Assembly: GCF_014698965.1 (NCBI RefSeq)
Contig: NZ_JACXAE010000034.1
Location: forward strand, 114,644-178,643
Direction of reading: 5' to 3'
DNA from: Iningainema tapete BLCC-T55
GTDB lineage: Bacteria; Cyanobacteriota; Cyanobacteriia; Cyanobacteriales; Nostocaceae
DNA: 64,000 nt
The notes beneath the pieces were generated by a model, which worked only from the letters and a program-made list of their open reading frames with translations, searched no databases and had not been told where the DNA came from. Below, in pieces: positions 52,556 through 61,112 of this stretch. The translations under genes were made by a program, and so were the position numbers. Positions within the stretch are counted from its first letter, which is position 1; every line of letters starts with the position of its first letter.

Positions 52556-53155
52556 ATGCCAAACCCAGAAACACCTAAAAAACCTGTAACTCTTGAAGAA
52601 CTAGAGGCAGATAAAAAAGCCCACCCTGAAAGGGGGATGATAAATGGAATATCAGTAGTTGAAAGAGGATCGCAAGAATTGAGGGGTCATATCCCCAAAC
52701 CTTTATACGACGAAATGATTTACATCACCCGTGCTTTTTCATTAGGTAAGGCAGAAGCAGCACAGTATGGTGCATGGGAAGCAATAGATAGAATGTGCGT
52801 TCATGAAAGCGGACAAGATTTTTTGAAATGGAAAACTATTCAATATGACGGACCATATAGATTATTTAGAGGAGGCATGCCTATAGGGTTATATGAATCA
52901 TTAACTTCAACGCTAGAAGAAAAAGGGTATGCTCCAGAAGATATGGCTACTATAGTAATTAGTTGCTTTGTCAGCAAATGCAATAAGGCTTATCAAAAGA
53001 GATTAAAGCAACTAACAGAAAAATTTCAGGTCAGCGAAGCAGAAATTCTTGATATATTTGCAGATGATGCCAAGAAAATAGCAAGAGACAAAAAAATAGA
53101 AAAGTTAAAGTTAGGAGAAGAATTAACAGAAATAGATCGAGAAAAAATGGACTAA
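52556..53155 (+). CDS. Plasmid-type hypothetical protein with duplicated RHH-like units
   Basis: In the 199-residue product, two related segments occur: GHIPKPLYDEMIYITRAFSL (about 45-85) and GGMPIGLYESLTSTLEEKGY (about 102-145). Each has a short strand followed by two helices, as in ribbon-helix-helix proteins. The C-terminus is a charged helix (KKIEKLKLGEELTEIDREKM). A tandem arrangement in one chain could form an intramolecular DNA-binding dimer. Transcription converges on the gene at 53205 with a shared terminator. Confidence 0.55.
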   Translation: MPNPETPKKPVTLEELEADKKAHPERGMINGISVVERGSQELRGHIPKPLYDEMIYITRAFSLGKAEAAQYGAWEAIDRMCVHESGQDFLKWKTIQYDGPYRLFRGGMPIGLYESLTSTLEEKGYAPEDMATIVISCFVSKCNKAYQKRLKQLTEKFQVSEAEILDIFADDAKKIARDKKIEKLKLGEELTEIDREKMD

Positions 53156-53158
53156 AAT

Positions 53159-53204
53159 TTATCCTTGATAAATATGAACATTATAATATATTTATCAAGG
53201 ATAA
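53159..53204. terminator. Bidirectional terminator, perfect 17-bp stem
   Basis: TTATCCTTGATAAATAT (53159-53175) and its exact complement (53188-53204) flank a 12-nt loop between two convergent genes. It abuts the stop codon of the leftward gene. Confidence 0.85.
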
Positions 53205-53966
53205 TCACATCTTGTCATTATTTTCATTTTCACAATGACAATCAGAATGCTCTCCAGAACAACCATGCATAAGATAATAAATTTTATATAATTGTCTAGT
53301 ACGCACTTTAAACTTATTAGCTAAAAAAGTCATTTGTTCCTGGTCTGGAAGAGTATCCATATTTAATATAAATTCTAATAAATCATGGCAAGAAGATGAA
53401 TCAGAAAAGTATTTTTTGACCCATTCTTCAGTTCCTAAAACCGTAGGTTCTGGTATATTTTGATTACGCAAATTAGCTACAAGCTGCTGGTAAGCAAAAT
53501 AACCTGCAGCTAGCTTTTTAATCAACAAAGAAACACCTTCTTTGCCTACAGGTTGAATAACATCTAATTCATCTGCCTCAATAATTTCTAACAAATCACG
53601 ACCTAGTTGAGTTTCTGTAGAAATTCGCTTACCTACAGTATTATCCTGAACATTTTCATTAGTTCCAGCATCTGGCAGTACTGTAGTTCCAGACTTATAA
53701 ATAGCCCAACCAGATGCCGCAAAAAATCTGTCAAATCCACCAGGCGTTGGTAAAGATATACCGTTCAATATTAAATATTCTAAAAAAGCAAAGGCAAAAT
53801 CCACCAAATTACGCAATCGCTTACTTTCAGGTTTATTCCCCCTAGATTTATTACCTGTTGTTCTCTCCCAAGCCGGTGGCAAAGACATCAGCTTTTGTTC
53901 CATTTCATCATTCAATGGAACATCAATATATTTGTACTGCTTATTTTTATCGGAAGTATCACTCAT
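53205..53966 (-). CDS. Hypothetical protein
   Basis: The 253-residue product is soluble and mostly helical. It has a conserved-looking start (YKYIDVPLNDEMEQKLMSLP), then KSRGNKPESKRLRNLVDFAF (basic), PTPGGFDRFFAASGWAIYK, and a His/Cys-rich end (MHGCSGEHSDCHCENENN). The Cys/His tail could bind a metal. No family was recognised. Confidence 0.5.
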   Translation of the reverse strand: MSDTSDKNKQYKYIDVPLNDEMEQKLMSLPPAWERTTGNKSRGNKPESKRLRNLVDFAFAFLEYLILNGISLPTPGGFDRFFAASGWAIYKSGTTVLPDAGTNENVQDNTVGKRISTETQLGRDLLEIIEADELDVIQPVGKEGVSLLIKKLAAGYFAYQQLVANLRNQNIPEPTVLGTEEWVKKYFSDSSSCHDLLEFILNMDTLPDQEQMTFLANKFKVRTRQLYKIYYLMHGCSGEHSDCHCENENNDKM

Positions 53967-54052
53967 ATCTATAAGTCTATAACTCTAGCACAAATCCAAC
54001 CCCCGCATCATCAAAAACGCTTACGCAGCAAAACAAGTATAAAGCAAGCGGT

Positions 54053-54129
54053 GTAAAGCAAACGAGAATTTTCCTAAAATGGTAAATTTTTGTAAAGTAT
54101 TTAGTAAAATAAACCAAATTTTCCGTAAA
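54053..54129. repeat. Cluster of GTAAA(G/A) direct repeats upstream of the twin-HTH gene
   Basis: GTAAA units start at 54053, 54082, 54092, 54104 and 54125, several of them 10-12 bp or about 21 bp apart (one or two helical turns). They lie 75-150 bp before the start at 54204 and may be operator sites. Confidence 0.35.
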
Positions 54130-54203
54130 GTGTTAGGAAACATCTCTCCTCAAGAAAATCTCTTAAGTAGAAAAAACATCCAAAAACAAAATTACCGACC
54201 TAT

Positions 54204-54803
54204 ATGAACAATTGCAAAATCCTAAGAGTATTACCACAGCAGGGATTAGAGCCAAGGCAATTTCTCCGCCTCTGTTTTGGGATAGCCGAACTCAGCCCAG
54301 AACTTCTGCTCGAAGAAGAAACAAGGTTTCAGTACAGCAGCGCGTGTATCAAACTGCTATCAGGACTACTGGGAGTCACAAAACAAGCTGTTCGCAAGTG
54401 GGGTAACAACCCTAGCTTTGACAAAATGCCCCAGCACACAAAACTAACACTGGCTTATATCAACAAGTGCAACTTAGACAGAGCCACAATCAACGCAATT
54501 GTAAAAGGAAAAAAATACACTCCACCAAGCGCAAGTGCAGAAATTTTCTTAAAAAAAGTATTCTTCGAGGGAATGACACCAGCAGAGCGGCTAGCTACAG
54601 TAACGCACATCAACTTTCGTCCGCAGTGTGTCAAAAGCTTATCGCAGGTACTAGGGATTGCACCCTCCACAGTACAGGAGTGGGGGCAAGATATCTCATT
54701 CAGAAAAATGCCCAAATACCACCAACACACCTTGGGCTATGCGATCGCTGTCTTACAGCAGCACCAAGAGCAATACGCTTTGCTACCAATAACAGCAGCA
54801 TAG
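54204..54803 (+). CDS. Twin helix-turn-helix plasmid protein
   Basis: The 199-residue product has an internal duplication. CIKLLSGLLGVTKQAVRKWG with FDKMPQHTKLTLAY (about 51-90) is repeated as CVKSLSQVLGIAPSTVQEWG with FRKMPKYHQHTLGY (about 138-178). Each unit is an HTH followed by a short helical clamp. One chain thus carries two DNA-binding heads and could bind two adjacent half-sites, such as the upstream GTAAA repeats. Probably a regulator or plasmid maintenance factor. Confidence 0.6.
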   Translation: MNNCKILRVLPQQGLEPRQFLRLCFGIAELSPELLLEEETRFQYSSACIKLLSGLLGVTKQAVRKWGNNPSFDKMPQHTKLTLAYINKCNLDRATINAIVKGKKYTPPSASAEIFLKKVFFEGMTPAERLATVTHINFRPQCVKSLSQVLGIAPSTVQEWGQDISFRKMPKYHQHTLGYAIAVLQQHQEQYALLPITAA

Positions 54804-54878
54804 TATTCAGTTTACCAAATAGGGAAAGTTGGTCTTAAAGAAAGACCGACTAATTATAATAGCGAAACAAATTTTATC

Positions 54879-56063
54879 ATGGAAACTACTCAGAAGGCAA
54901 TCTCCTACTCCCAAAAACATCAACTAGAACCCAACCCAACCGCACATATTGAAAACAGCAGTCTAGAATATCTCCACGTCGCTTTCCTGCTTTGGGAATA
55001 TAAAACCAGTTATAGCAAAAAAGAATACCGCAGACTGTTAAATACTTACGGTTGGGATAAGGGAAGCGCAGAAGAAATACGGGCGCTCAAGATAGGTGAA
55101 AACTTCCTTGAGTTCGCTTGCTGTCCCCAGCATCTAGCACCCATCCCAGTCACAATTTTACTTAAACTGTGTTCTGAAAAATACAAACCAATTATCAACC
55201 AACTTCAGGATTACCCTATCGGTGGATTAACCTGCGAAGTGGTACTGGAATTGATTGAGGAACGCAAAGCCTTACTTAAAGCTGAGAAACAAGCTTCTCA
55301 AAATAGCTTTGAAGAAAAACCATCAATTTGGCGCAGAACCCCCAGAGGGGAGAGATTTGTGCAATTTCCACCCCTGTGGGAAGAAAATCACCAGACAGGG
55401 GTACTGGCACAGGAACTAATTGACGAATACGGACTACTCCCACAAGCTATACTGCGTGAAGCGATCACCGACTATCATGCCAAACTTACACAGGAAAAAG
55501 AGCAGTCCCAAGAGACTGCTGAATCTGAAATGGTTGTGGTTGATTCGGAGATACCCCCACAAGTGGAAATATCCCCTATAGAGAGTGAAGAAACTAAAAA
55601 AGAAGTTATCTCTAGCGTAGAGCAAAACGAGCAAGCCATCACCCTCCAAGTTCGGGAGTTTGCCACCGACGGAAACCGCCAGAACGGCTACTCTCCCACC
55701 AGTAGTGTTACCGAACAGCAGCCAGTTGAAGTAGAGGAAGCATTCATACTAGCAGAGAAACTCCGCTCATCTAATAGCTACTATCAAATCCGTTGCTCTT
55801 TATACAGACACTTCAACGTTAAAGACCAAGCGTGGGAGCTACTTTCTCCCGAAGAAAGGTCAAGAATTGAGAAACTACTCCCACAAGAAGTATTAGCCCT
55901 AAACGAAGCAAGAAATTCAGGGTTGATTGTAGATTTTTATGAGTTAGAAACTGGCTGGTTTCAAATATTTATACATGGGGTAGATACGCCAATTAGTGTG
56001 AGTAAGTCGAATGTATTTGATTGGTTGAAAGAGCAAGAGAGTATTACCTCTGTAATCGTATAA
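54879..56063 (+). CDS. Hypothetical plasmid protein
   Basis: The 394-residue product has a helical N-terminal domain (SLEYLHVAFLLWEYKTSYSK, EEIRALKIGENFLEFACCPQ), an acidic linker (about 205-270), and a C-terminal domain (about 290-390) with AWELLSPEERSRIEKLLPQE and DFYELETGWFQIFIHGVDTP. No catalytic motif was recognised. It lies 75 bp after the twin-HTH gene on the same strand. Confidence 0.55.
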   Translation: METTQKAISYSQKHQLEPNPTAHIENSSLEYLHVAFLLWEYKTSYSKKEYRRLLNTYGWDKGSAEEIRALKIGENFLEFACCPQHLAPIPVTILLKLCSEKYKPIINQLQDYPIGGLTCEVVLELIEERKALLKAEKQASQNSFEEKPSIWRRTPRGERFVQFPPLWEENHQTGVLAQELIDEYGLLPQAILREAITDYHAKLTQEKEQSQETAESEMVVVDSEIPPQVEISPIESEETKKEVISSVEQNEQAITLQVREFATDGNRQNGYSPTSSVTEQQPVEVEEAFILAEKLRSSNSYYQIRCSLYRHFNVKDQAWELLSPEERSRIEKLLPQEVLALNEARNSGLIVDFYELETGWFQIFIHGVDTPISVSKSNVFDWLKEQESITSVIV

Positions 56064-56110
56064 ACCACCACTAATAACTCACGCTTCAACCCCAAAAATC
56101 AACCAAAGTA

Positions 56111-56434
56111 ATGGAAATAGGAGAGAAAATACCCTCCTATCCGTGCTGCTATCTCATTGAATTATCTGAAGCACTCGGTAATGAGAAACATTCGGCTCGT
56201 TACTACTTAGGTTCGTGCGCCAATCTTAAGAAAAGGTTCCAGCAGCACTTACAGGGGACAGGAGCAGCATTCACACGCGCAGCAGTAAAGAGGGGTATTC
56301 AATTCAAAATTGTCCATATTTGGAGAACCTCAAGCAAACAAGAAGCACGCCAGCTTGAAATTCAACTTAAACGTCAGAAAAACCACGCCAAATTATTAAG
56401 GAGAGTGCAGGATGGAAAGACTACCAAGAGCTAA
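56111..56434 (+). CDS. GIY-YIG nuclease-domain protein
   Basis: The 107-residue product starts YPCCYLIELSEALGN and contains ARYYLGSCANLKKRFQQHLQ and a basic KIVHIWRTSSKQEARQLEIQ region. This is the GIY-YIG pattern in diverged form (CYLI and YYLG). Such single-domain nucleases act in repair, restriction or mobile-element homing. The last 23 bp overlap the next gene. Confidence 0.75.
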   Translation: MEIGEKIPSYPCCYLIELSEALGNEKHSARYYLGSCANLKKRFQQHLQGTGAAFTRAAVKRGIQFKIVHIWRTSSKQEARQLEIQLKRQKNHAKLLRRVQDGKTTKS

Positions 56435-56717
56435 AAAAATAAAATTTCTGCTGAGAACTCGCAGAGATGGAAAGAAAACTCTATCAAGAATACCGCAATA
56501 CAGCGTAGTTCACACAAACCCAAAACAGAAAACCTGTACAACAGCCAGAAAGTATATAACATCTAACAAAATCACTGCACCAGCAGTAATTACGGTTATC
56601 AAACCATCTCTCATTGAGGACAAATTCTTCCTTTCCCAAATCGGTTTATGGGACTACAAATACGCCGTCATGAACTACAAACATTTCCTTCCAGAAATAC
56701 TACCAGTCGCTAGTTAA
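56412..56717 (+). CDS. Basic hypothetical protein
   Basis: The 101-residue product is strongly basic (LPRAKKIKFLLRTRRDGKKT) and ends in LWDYKYAVMNYKHFLPEILP. It overlaps the GIY-YIG gene end, suggesting coupled translation, and could be a DNA-binding partner. No family was recognised. Confidence 0.45.
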   Translation: MERLPRAKKIKFLLRTRRDGKKTLSRIPQYSVVHTNPKQKTCTTARKYITSNKITAPAVITVIKPSLIEDKFFLSQIGLWDYKYAVMNYKHFLPEILPVAS

Positions 56718-56793
56718 AAAAGGCGTACAACTTGCATCACAGCCTGTCAGACATGGCAGGCTAAAAACTTTCGTCCCCAAAATATGGAATAGT

Positions 56794-57711
56794 ATGACTA
56801 CTAAGATTCAATGGACAACCGAAACTTGGAATTATATAGTTGGGTGTTCAGAAATTCGGGCTGGATGTAATAACTGTTATGCCAAACAATTGGCACAATC
56901 ACCACGTCTTGCTAAGTTCCCTCAATATCAAGCTGTCAAAGAATGGGATGGAACTGTAGTGTTAGTTAACAAAGCAATTGATATCCCACTCCTCCGTAAA
57001 AAACAGTGTGTTTATTTTGTTAATTCAATGAGCGATTTATACCACGAAAATGTCCCTGAAGAATGGATAGACATGGGGTTTGGAATCATGGCAATGTGTC
57101 CGCAACACACCTTTCAGATTCTTACAAAACGTCATAACAGAATGCAAGAATACCTACATCAACCGCGTTTGGTGTTACTGGAAAAATGGTATAAGTCTAT
57201 CTCAAGACAATACGGATTACAGTGGGAATTTGATGATTCAAAAAGCAATATTATCCGCAGGCGAATTGAAAGTACATTTGATGGAATAAACCCTACAATA
57301 CCACTTCCAAATGTCTGGATGGGAGTATCAGTCGAGAATCAAAAAGCTGCTGACAGCGCAATTCCTACCCTTATCAATACAAAAGCTGCTATACGCTTCC
57401 TCAGTTGCGAACCGCTGCTTGAGAAAATTGATATTACCCATTACTTAGGTTGGCGCGATGAACAAGGTAAAACCCTTATCAATTGGGTAATTGTCGGCGG
57501 TGAATCTGGATTGCGATCGCGTCCATGTAACTTTGAATGGATTGAGGATATTGTCAACCAGTGCTACAAATACAATGTTCCAGTATTTGTTAAACAGTTA
57601 GGAAAAAATAGCAACTGGAAAACAAAACATCCTCAAGGGGGAGATATCAATGAATTTCCCAAACAACTTAAAGTTAGAGAGTTTCCATTTGTTGACGCTC
57701 TCCTGCCTTAA
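56794..57711 (+). CDS. DUF5131 (phage Gp37/Gp68-like) protein
   Basis: The 305-residue product shows the family pattern: IQWTTETWNYIVGCSEIRAG, then CNNCYAKQLA (three-cysteine cluster C18, C26, C29), VYFVNSMSDLYHENVPEEWI, FQILTKRHNRMQEYL, VWMGVSVENQKAAD, FLSCEPLLEKI and VIVGGESGLRSRPCNFEWI. The Cys cluster and barrel-like layout resemble radical-SAM-type proteins. Members occur in phages and beside three-Cys-motif partner proteins of unknown, perhaps defence-related, role. Confidence 0.85.
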   Translation: MTTKIQWTTETWNYIVGCSEIRAGCNNCYAKQLAQSPRLAKFPQYQAVKEWDGTVVLVNKAIDIPLLRKKQCVYFVNSMSDLYHENVPEEWIDMGFGIMAMCPQHTFQILTKRHNRMQEYLHQPRLVLLEKWYKSISRQYGLQWEFDDSKSNIIRRRIESTFDGINPTIPLPNVWMGVSVENQKAADSAIPTLINTKAAIRFLSCEPLLEKIDITHYLGWRDEQGKTLINWVIVGGESGLRSRPCNFEWIEDIVNQCYKYNVPVFVKQLGKNSNWKTKHPQGGDINEFPKQLKVREFPFVDALLP

Positions 57712-58179
57712 ATCCTTAAGTTTGCCCATGTTTAAATCAGCGCCTCATCATTAGGGCGCTTGTCGGTTGTGCTTCTGTACGCGATTAAGATTGCGGTTTG
57801 TGCGCTTGGGCATGGTGTTAATCAAACTCCTCCTCGGTTAGTTTGACACCTCAGCTTGCCCTAAATATTTAAGCAATAAAGCTTATTGACAAACGTATCA
57901 CTGTCTTAACCTGTCACGAATGCTGCCAATAAACAACCCACTCGTATTAGTTCTGTGACGCAATCGAACGCCGGGAGCGCTTTCTAGAGGTATTATACCA
58001 GTGGTACGGTATCCCTGCGTTATTTGTCTAAAGCTTTAGTGAGCCTTAGCCTCAAAGATAAAAAATCAAAAAATCGGCATTTAAAGTAACAATCTTTAAC
58101 AATTGTACTGAGAAACTAGTAAAAATGATAAAAATATAAAGCTAACCAACAAAGTCCCAACTATTAGTCAACAAGGAAC
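57712..58179. other. Intergenic region with weak hairpins
   Basis: AGCGCC (57739-57744) pairs with GGCGCT (57755-57760), a likely terminator for the DUF5131 gene. Further on, GGTATTATACC-type short palindromes lie near 57985-58010. No gene-length frame with coding character was seen. Confidence 0.45.
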
Positions 58180-59418
58180 ATGCCAAAAACCTACAAACTT
58201 AAGGTAGACAACTATTCATACTTAATATCATCACCCAAACCCCAGTGTATTATAGCCTGTGCACATATAAAAGACTTCCCCTACGAATTACCTCTTACAC
58301 CTAACATTAGAGAGCCAAATCGCAAAAGCTCAGTCTACAAGCAAATACTTGACTCGCTCTTTGTTGCTCCAGAAAAATTCGTAGAGAAACACAGTGGTAT
58401 TACAATATCAGTTAACAAGATCAAGGTAATAAACTCACAAGAACTGGAACTAGAAATTTTAGAGTACTCAGAAGGTTATACCCACCACGGCATTTTAAAC
58501 GGTGGGCATTCTGTTTTAGCCTTTGAAAACGCTATAAGGTACGATTACAAACTCAAAAACGCAAAGGTCAAAGTAATTATCCATGTTGGTTTAAGCGAAG
58601 AGGAGGCACGAGATATTAGTCTTGCCGCTAATACCAACTCCCCTGTAGACGCACGGTCTAAAATCAACGCCCGAGGTGATTATGACTTTATTAAACACTA
58701 TATCACCCAGCTGGAGCGTACAGAAAAGAAAAAATTCCGCATCGCTTACTACCAAAACCAAAGTAGCGCTCCCAAAGATTCGCACTGTTCGGTCAACCAC
58801 ATCTACAAGCTTCTTACGTGTCTGGACTGCAACCGCTACAACCCTGATAATGAGAAAAAAAGAGGAAAACACCCTACAAGTCTTAGTATTCCAACTGAAA
58901 TAACTGACTCTGAAAAGGAGAGGATAAGCAGACTTTTGCACCTGCTACCCCAAAGCTTGTGGGTAGAACAGCGCCTCTACGAAATCATTTACGAATATCT
59001 AAGCAATCCCCAAAGAAAAGGTAACAATAACCTCGCATCCATCGACACCAAAAAAAACACCCTTCTTCCCGACAGTCAATACTCGTTCGGATTTGGCGCA
59101 CCAGCTGATTTGGCTCTTCCTGTAGTAGCAGCATTTCGCGTCTTCCTAGACAAGGAATACAAGTGGGTATTACCTTTTGAAGAATTTAGCGAAAACCTTC
59201 TACAACACTTATGGAAAAAACACTTCCTAGACTACCTCAAAGAAGAAAAAGCTGCAGGCAACTCGGTAGGTGCCAAAATAAGCCGCAATATTGAAGTGTG
59301 GGAAAATCTATATACTTGCGCTTCTCTTTACCTTAACGAATTATATAGGAAAATTATCAACGAGAAAGCAAGCGATCGCAACTCTAAAACTAAGCCCAAA
59401 GAACTGATTCTAACGTAA
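58180..59418 (+). CDS. AIPR-like (abortive infection) protein
   Basis: The 412-residue product contains HHGILNGGHSVLAFENAIRY, KVIIHVGLSEEEARDISLAA and NTNSPVDARSKINA. These resemble the AIPR motif set (a glycine-rich NGxQ/H turn followed by a helix and an AxxxNSQxPV-like segment). AIPR proteins are linked to phage-resistance loci. The N-terminal part (KVDNYSYLISSPKPQCIIA) is not diagnostic. Given neighbouring nuclease and phage-like genes, a defence role is plausible but unproven. Confidence 0.6.
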   Translation: MPKTYKLKVDNYSYLISSPKPQCIIACAHIKDFPYELPLTPNIREPNRKSSVYKQILDSLFVAPEKFVEKHSGITISVNKIKVINSQELELEILEYSEGYTHHGILNGGHSVLAFENAIRYDYKLKNAKVKVIIHVGLSEEEARDISLAANTNSPVDARSKINARGDYDFIKHYITQLERTEKKKFRIAYYQNQSSAPKDSHCSVNHIYKLLTCLDCNRYNPDNEKKRGKHPTSLSIPTEITDSEKERISRLLHLLPQSLWVEQRLYEIIYEYLSNPQRKGNNNLASIDTKKNTLLPDSQYSFGFGAPADLALPVVAAFRVFLDKEYKWVLPFEEFSENLLQHLWKKHFLDYLKEEKAAGNSVGAKISRNIEVWENLYTCASLYLNELYRKIINEKASDRNSKTKPKELILT

Positions 59419-59440
59419 AAACCCTCATCCCATTAAACCT

Positions 59441-59482
59441 AAATAGTCGAAGGAAATTAACACATTTCCCTCGGCTATTTTT
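59441..59482 (+). terminator. Rho-independent terminator
   Basis: An AAATAGTCGAAGGAAAT arm pairs with ATTTCCCTCGGCTATTT and is followed by TTT. It lies 22 bp after the AIPR-like gene. Confidence 0.75.
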
Positions 59483-59535
59483 AAATAACATCAAGTGCTA
59501 CGCACAACTTCTATGACCAAATTAGAAGTTGCAAC

Positions 59536-59682
59536 ATGAATACACCAGTTAATTATACAACAACTCCTCAAAAGTCAAAACAAAAACAGCAACCAATAGT
59601 TACTGAAGCACAATACTACGACTACGAGGCAGAACTGGCGCAAGAAAGGCAAGACTACTACCACATGCAGTATGGGTACTAA
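59536..59682 (+). CDS. 48-residue Tyr/Gln-rich small protein
   Basis: The frame from ATG 59536 encodes MNTPVNYTTTPQKSKQKQQP followed by EAQYYDYEAELAQERQDYYH and MQYGY. Its biased, hydrophilic composition and position between two terminators suggest a real small gene, though the ribosome-binding site is weak. No family was recognised. Confidence 0.45.
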   Translation: MNTPVNYTTTPQKSKQKQQPIVTEAQYYDYEAELAQERQDYYHMQYGY

Positions 59683-59720
59683 GTCAATCTTCCTCACAGC
59701 ATCAATTCTTTATTGTCAAT

Positions 59721-59750
59721 AACCAGTCTTCTGTTACTGAAGACTGGTTT
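59721..59750 (+). terminator. Rho-independent terminator, perfect 11-bp stem
   Basis: AACCAGTCTTC (59721-59731) and GAAGACTGGTT (59739-59749) are followed by a T-run. It lies 20 bp before the Gp157-like gene start, so it may also attenuate that gene. Confidence 0.8.
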
Positions 59751-59769
59751 TTCATATTAGGAGTAAATC

Positions 59770-60369
59770 ATGACTCAAGCAATCGAAAGAGAAATCAACC
59801 AACTTTCCCTAAGAGAATTATGCCTTGACGCTGCTAAACTCTGGTCTCTTATTGAAGAGTTATCAGAATTAGGAGAAGAAGGGAAAGTAGAAGAACTCGT
59901 CCAACAGCTAATGTCCGTCCAGGATGGTATTGAAAACAAAATCGATGCGATCGCCTGGGTTGTTGATCAGTTAAATGTGGACATCGAAACCTGGGAGGAG
60001 AGGAAAGCACGAGTTGTAGAACTTCACGACCAAGTAATTTCACGCCGTAAAACTCAACTTGAGGAAATTAAGCACACATTAATTCACCTACATGAAATAG
60101 GATTAATCAACGACAGAAATATCGGCAGGGAAAGAGAAATCGAAATTAGGCACAACCCGCCTAAAGTGGCTAACTTATTAGTAGAGGTAGATGATGAATA
60201 TTTCCCAAATGAATTTAGAACTATCAAGTACCAAGCTAATAACAAGGCAATCCTCGAAGCATACAAATCAGGTAAAGATGTCAGCAATGTTGCTGAGGTA
60301 ACTATTGGGAAACAGGTACGATTTAAGGTGAAATCAGTCAGAAAAACTCATAGTAAGAAAAACAGCTAA
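59770..60369 (+). CDS. Siphovirus Gp157-like protein
   Basis: In the 199-residue product, the first 120 residues form a long coiled coil (LWSLIEELSELGEEGKVEEL, IDAIAWVVDQLNVDIETWEE, HDQVISRRKTQLEEIKHTLI). The C-terminal part has ANNKAILEAYKSGKDVSNVA and the VEVDDEYFPNEF segment typical of Gp157 proteins, which are linked to phage DNA metabolism and resistance. Its presence points to exchange with phages or a phage-plasmid. Confidence 0.78.
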   Translation: MTQAIEREINQLSLRELCLDAAKLWSLIEELSELGEEGKVEELVQQLMSVQDGIENKIDAIAWVVDQLNVDIETWEERKARVVELHDQVISRRKTQLEEIKHTLIHLHEIGLINDRNIGREREIEIRHNPPKVANLLVEVDDEYFPNEFRTIKYQANNKAILEAYKSGKDVSNVAEVTIGKQVRFKVKSVRKTHSKKNS

Positions 60370-60381
60370 CAGCAACATTCA

Positions 60382-60406
60382 GCCGCCTATCTCAAAACCA
60401 GGCGGC
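60382..60406 (+). terminator. Hairpin terminator
   Basis: GCCGCCT (60382-60388) pairs with AGGCGGC (60400-60406), 12 bp after the Gp157-like stop. ATTATTTC follows. Confidence 0.65.
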
Positions 60407-60426
60407 ATTATTTCTGAGCATCTAAC

Positions 60427-60897
60427 ATGAAAAATCAAACTACTCCCGGCATCATCACCATCGGCGCTTGTTGCAGTAACAAAAGAACTCCGGAGACTAT
60501 AATTATCCGCTGCACCGCTCCCCAAAATAACCACCATGCACTCCTACTCGCAAATCCCTTCTTAATTACAAACCCCAGCCAAAAAGAAGCCGTAACTCGA
60601 GCATATAAACAGTGGCTGTGGATCAACATGAAAAATCGAGAACAATACATCCCTCTTGAAGGGTGGACTAAACGCGGACTAACCGTAGCCCCCGACTACA
60701 CCGCACGTTCGGCTAAGTACGTATGGCAGACGTTTTCACATACGTTGTGGCTGCACAACAAAGGGGAAGATATAGAACTTATTTGCGACCAACCAGACAT
60801 TGCGGAAACTATTCGCAGTGCCTTGTTATGGCTATCTTACCCCAAAAATCTAAACTTCAAGTGGCTGGCTGATAAAGCTCAAGATGCGCGGATTTAG
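60427..60897 (+). CDS. Hypothetical protein with DUF4326-like N-terminal half
   Basis: In the 156-residue product, the segment ALLLANPFLITNPSQKEAVT plus RAYKQWLW resembles the GNPF...R..AV..Y..WL pattern of DUF4326. The C-terminal part (GEDIELICDQPDIAETIRSA) includes a second structured unit. Function unknown; DUF4326 proteins occur in phages and plasmids. The last 14 bp overlap the next small gene. Confidence 0.55.
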   Translation: MKNQTTPGIITIGACCSNKRTPETIIIRCTAPQNNHHALLLANPFLITNPSQKEAVTRAYKQWLWINMKNREQYIPLEGWTKRGLTVAPDYTARSAKYVWQTFSHTLWLHNKGEDIELICDQPDIAETIRSALLWLSYPKNLNFKWLADKAQDARI

Positions 60898-61054
60898 ACT
60901 CGAAAAACCTGAATCACCCACGGTCAAAGATAACTACGACCGCTTCAAAGGCATGTGCAAAGGGAGATATCTAGTCGAAGACTGGGCTTGTGCCACATTA
61001 GCAGAAGCTTATGACAAAATGTTGAATGTTAATTACTGTTGGGAATGTTGGTAA
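60884..61054 (+). CDS. 56-residue hypothetical protein
   Basis: The frame from ATG 60884 encodes MRGFRLEKPESPTVKDNYDR and ends CATLAEAYDKMLNVNYCWEC plus W. It overlaps the upstream gene by 14 bp and ends 20 bp before a strong terminator, so the pair looks like a two-gene operon. Four Cys (one C-x-x-C-like WECW end) are present. No family was recognised. Confidence 0.5.
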   Translation: MRGFRLEKPESPTVKDNYDRFKGMCKGRYLVEDWACATLAEAYDKMLNVNYCWECW

Positions 61055-61074
61055 AGAAGTTATTTCAGATAAAA

Positions 61075-61112
61075 TAACCCAAGTCATTTTATAACGACTT
61101 GGGTTACTTTTT
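61075..61112 (+). terminator. Rho-independent terminator, perfect 11-bp stem
   Basis: TAACCCAAGTC (61075-61085) and GACTTGGGTTA (61096-61106) are followed by CTTTTT. Confidence 0.85.
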
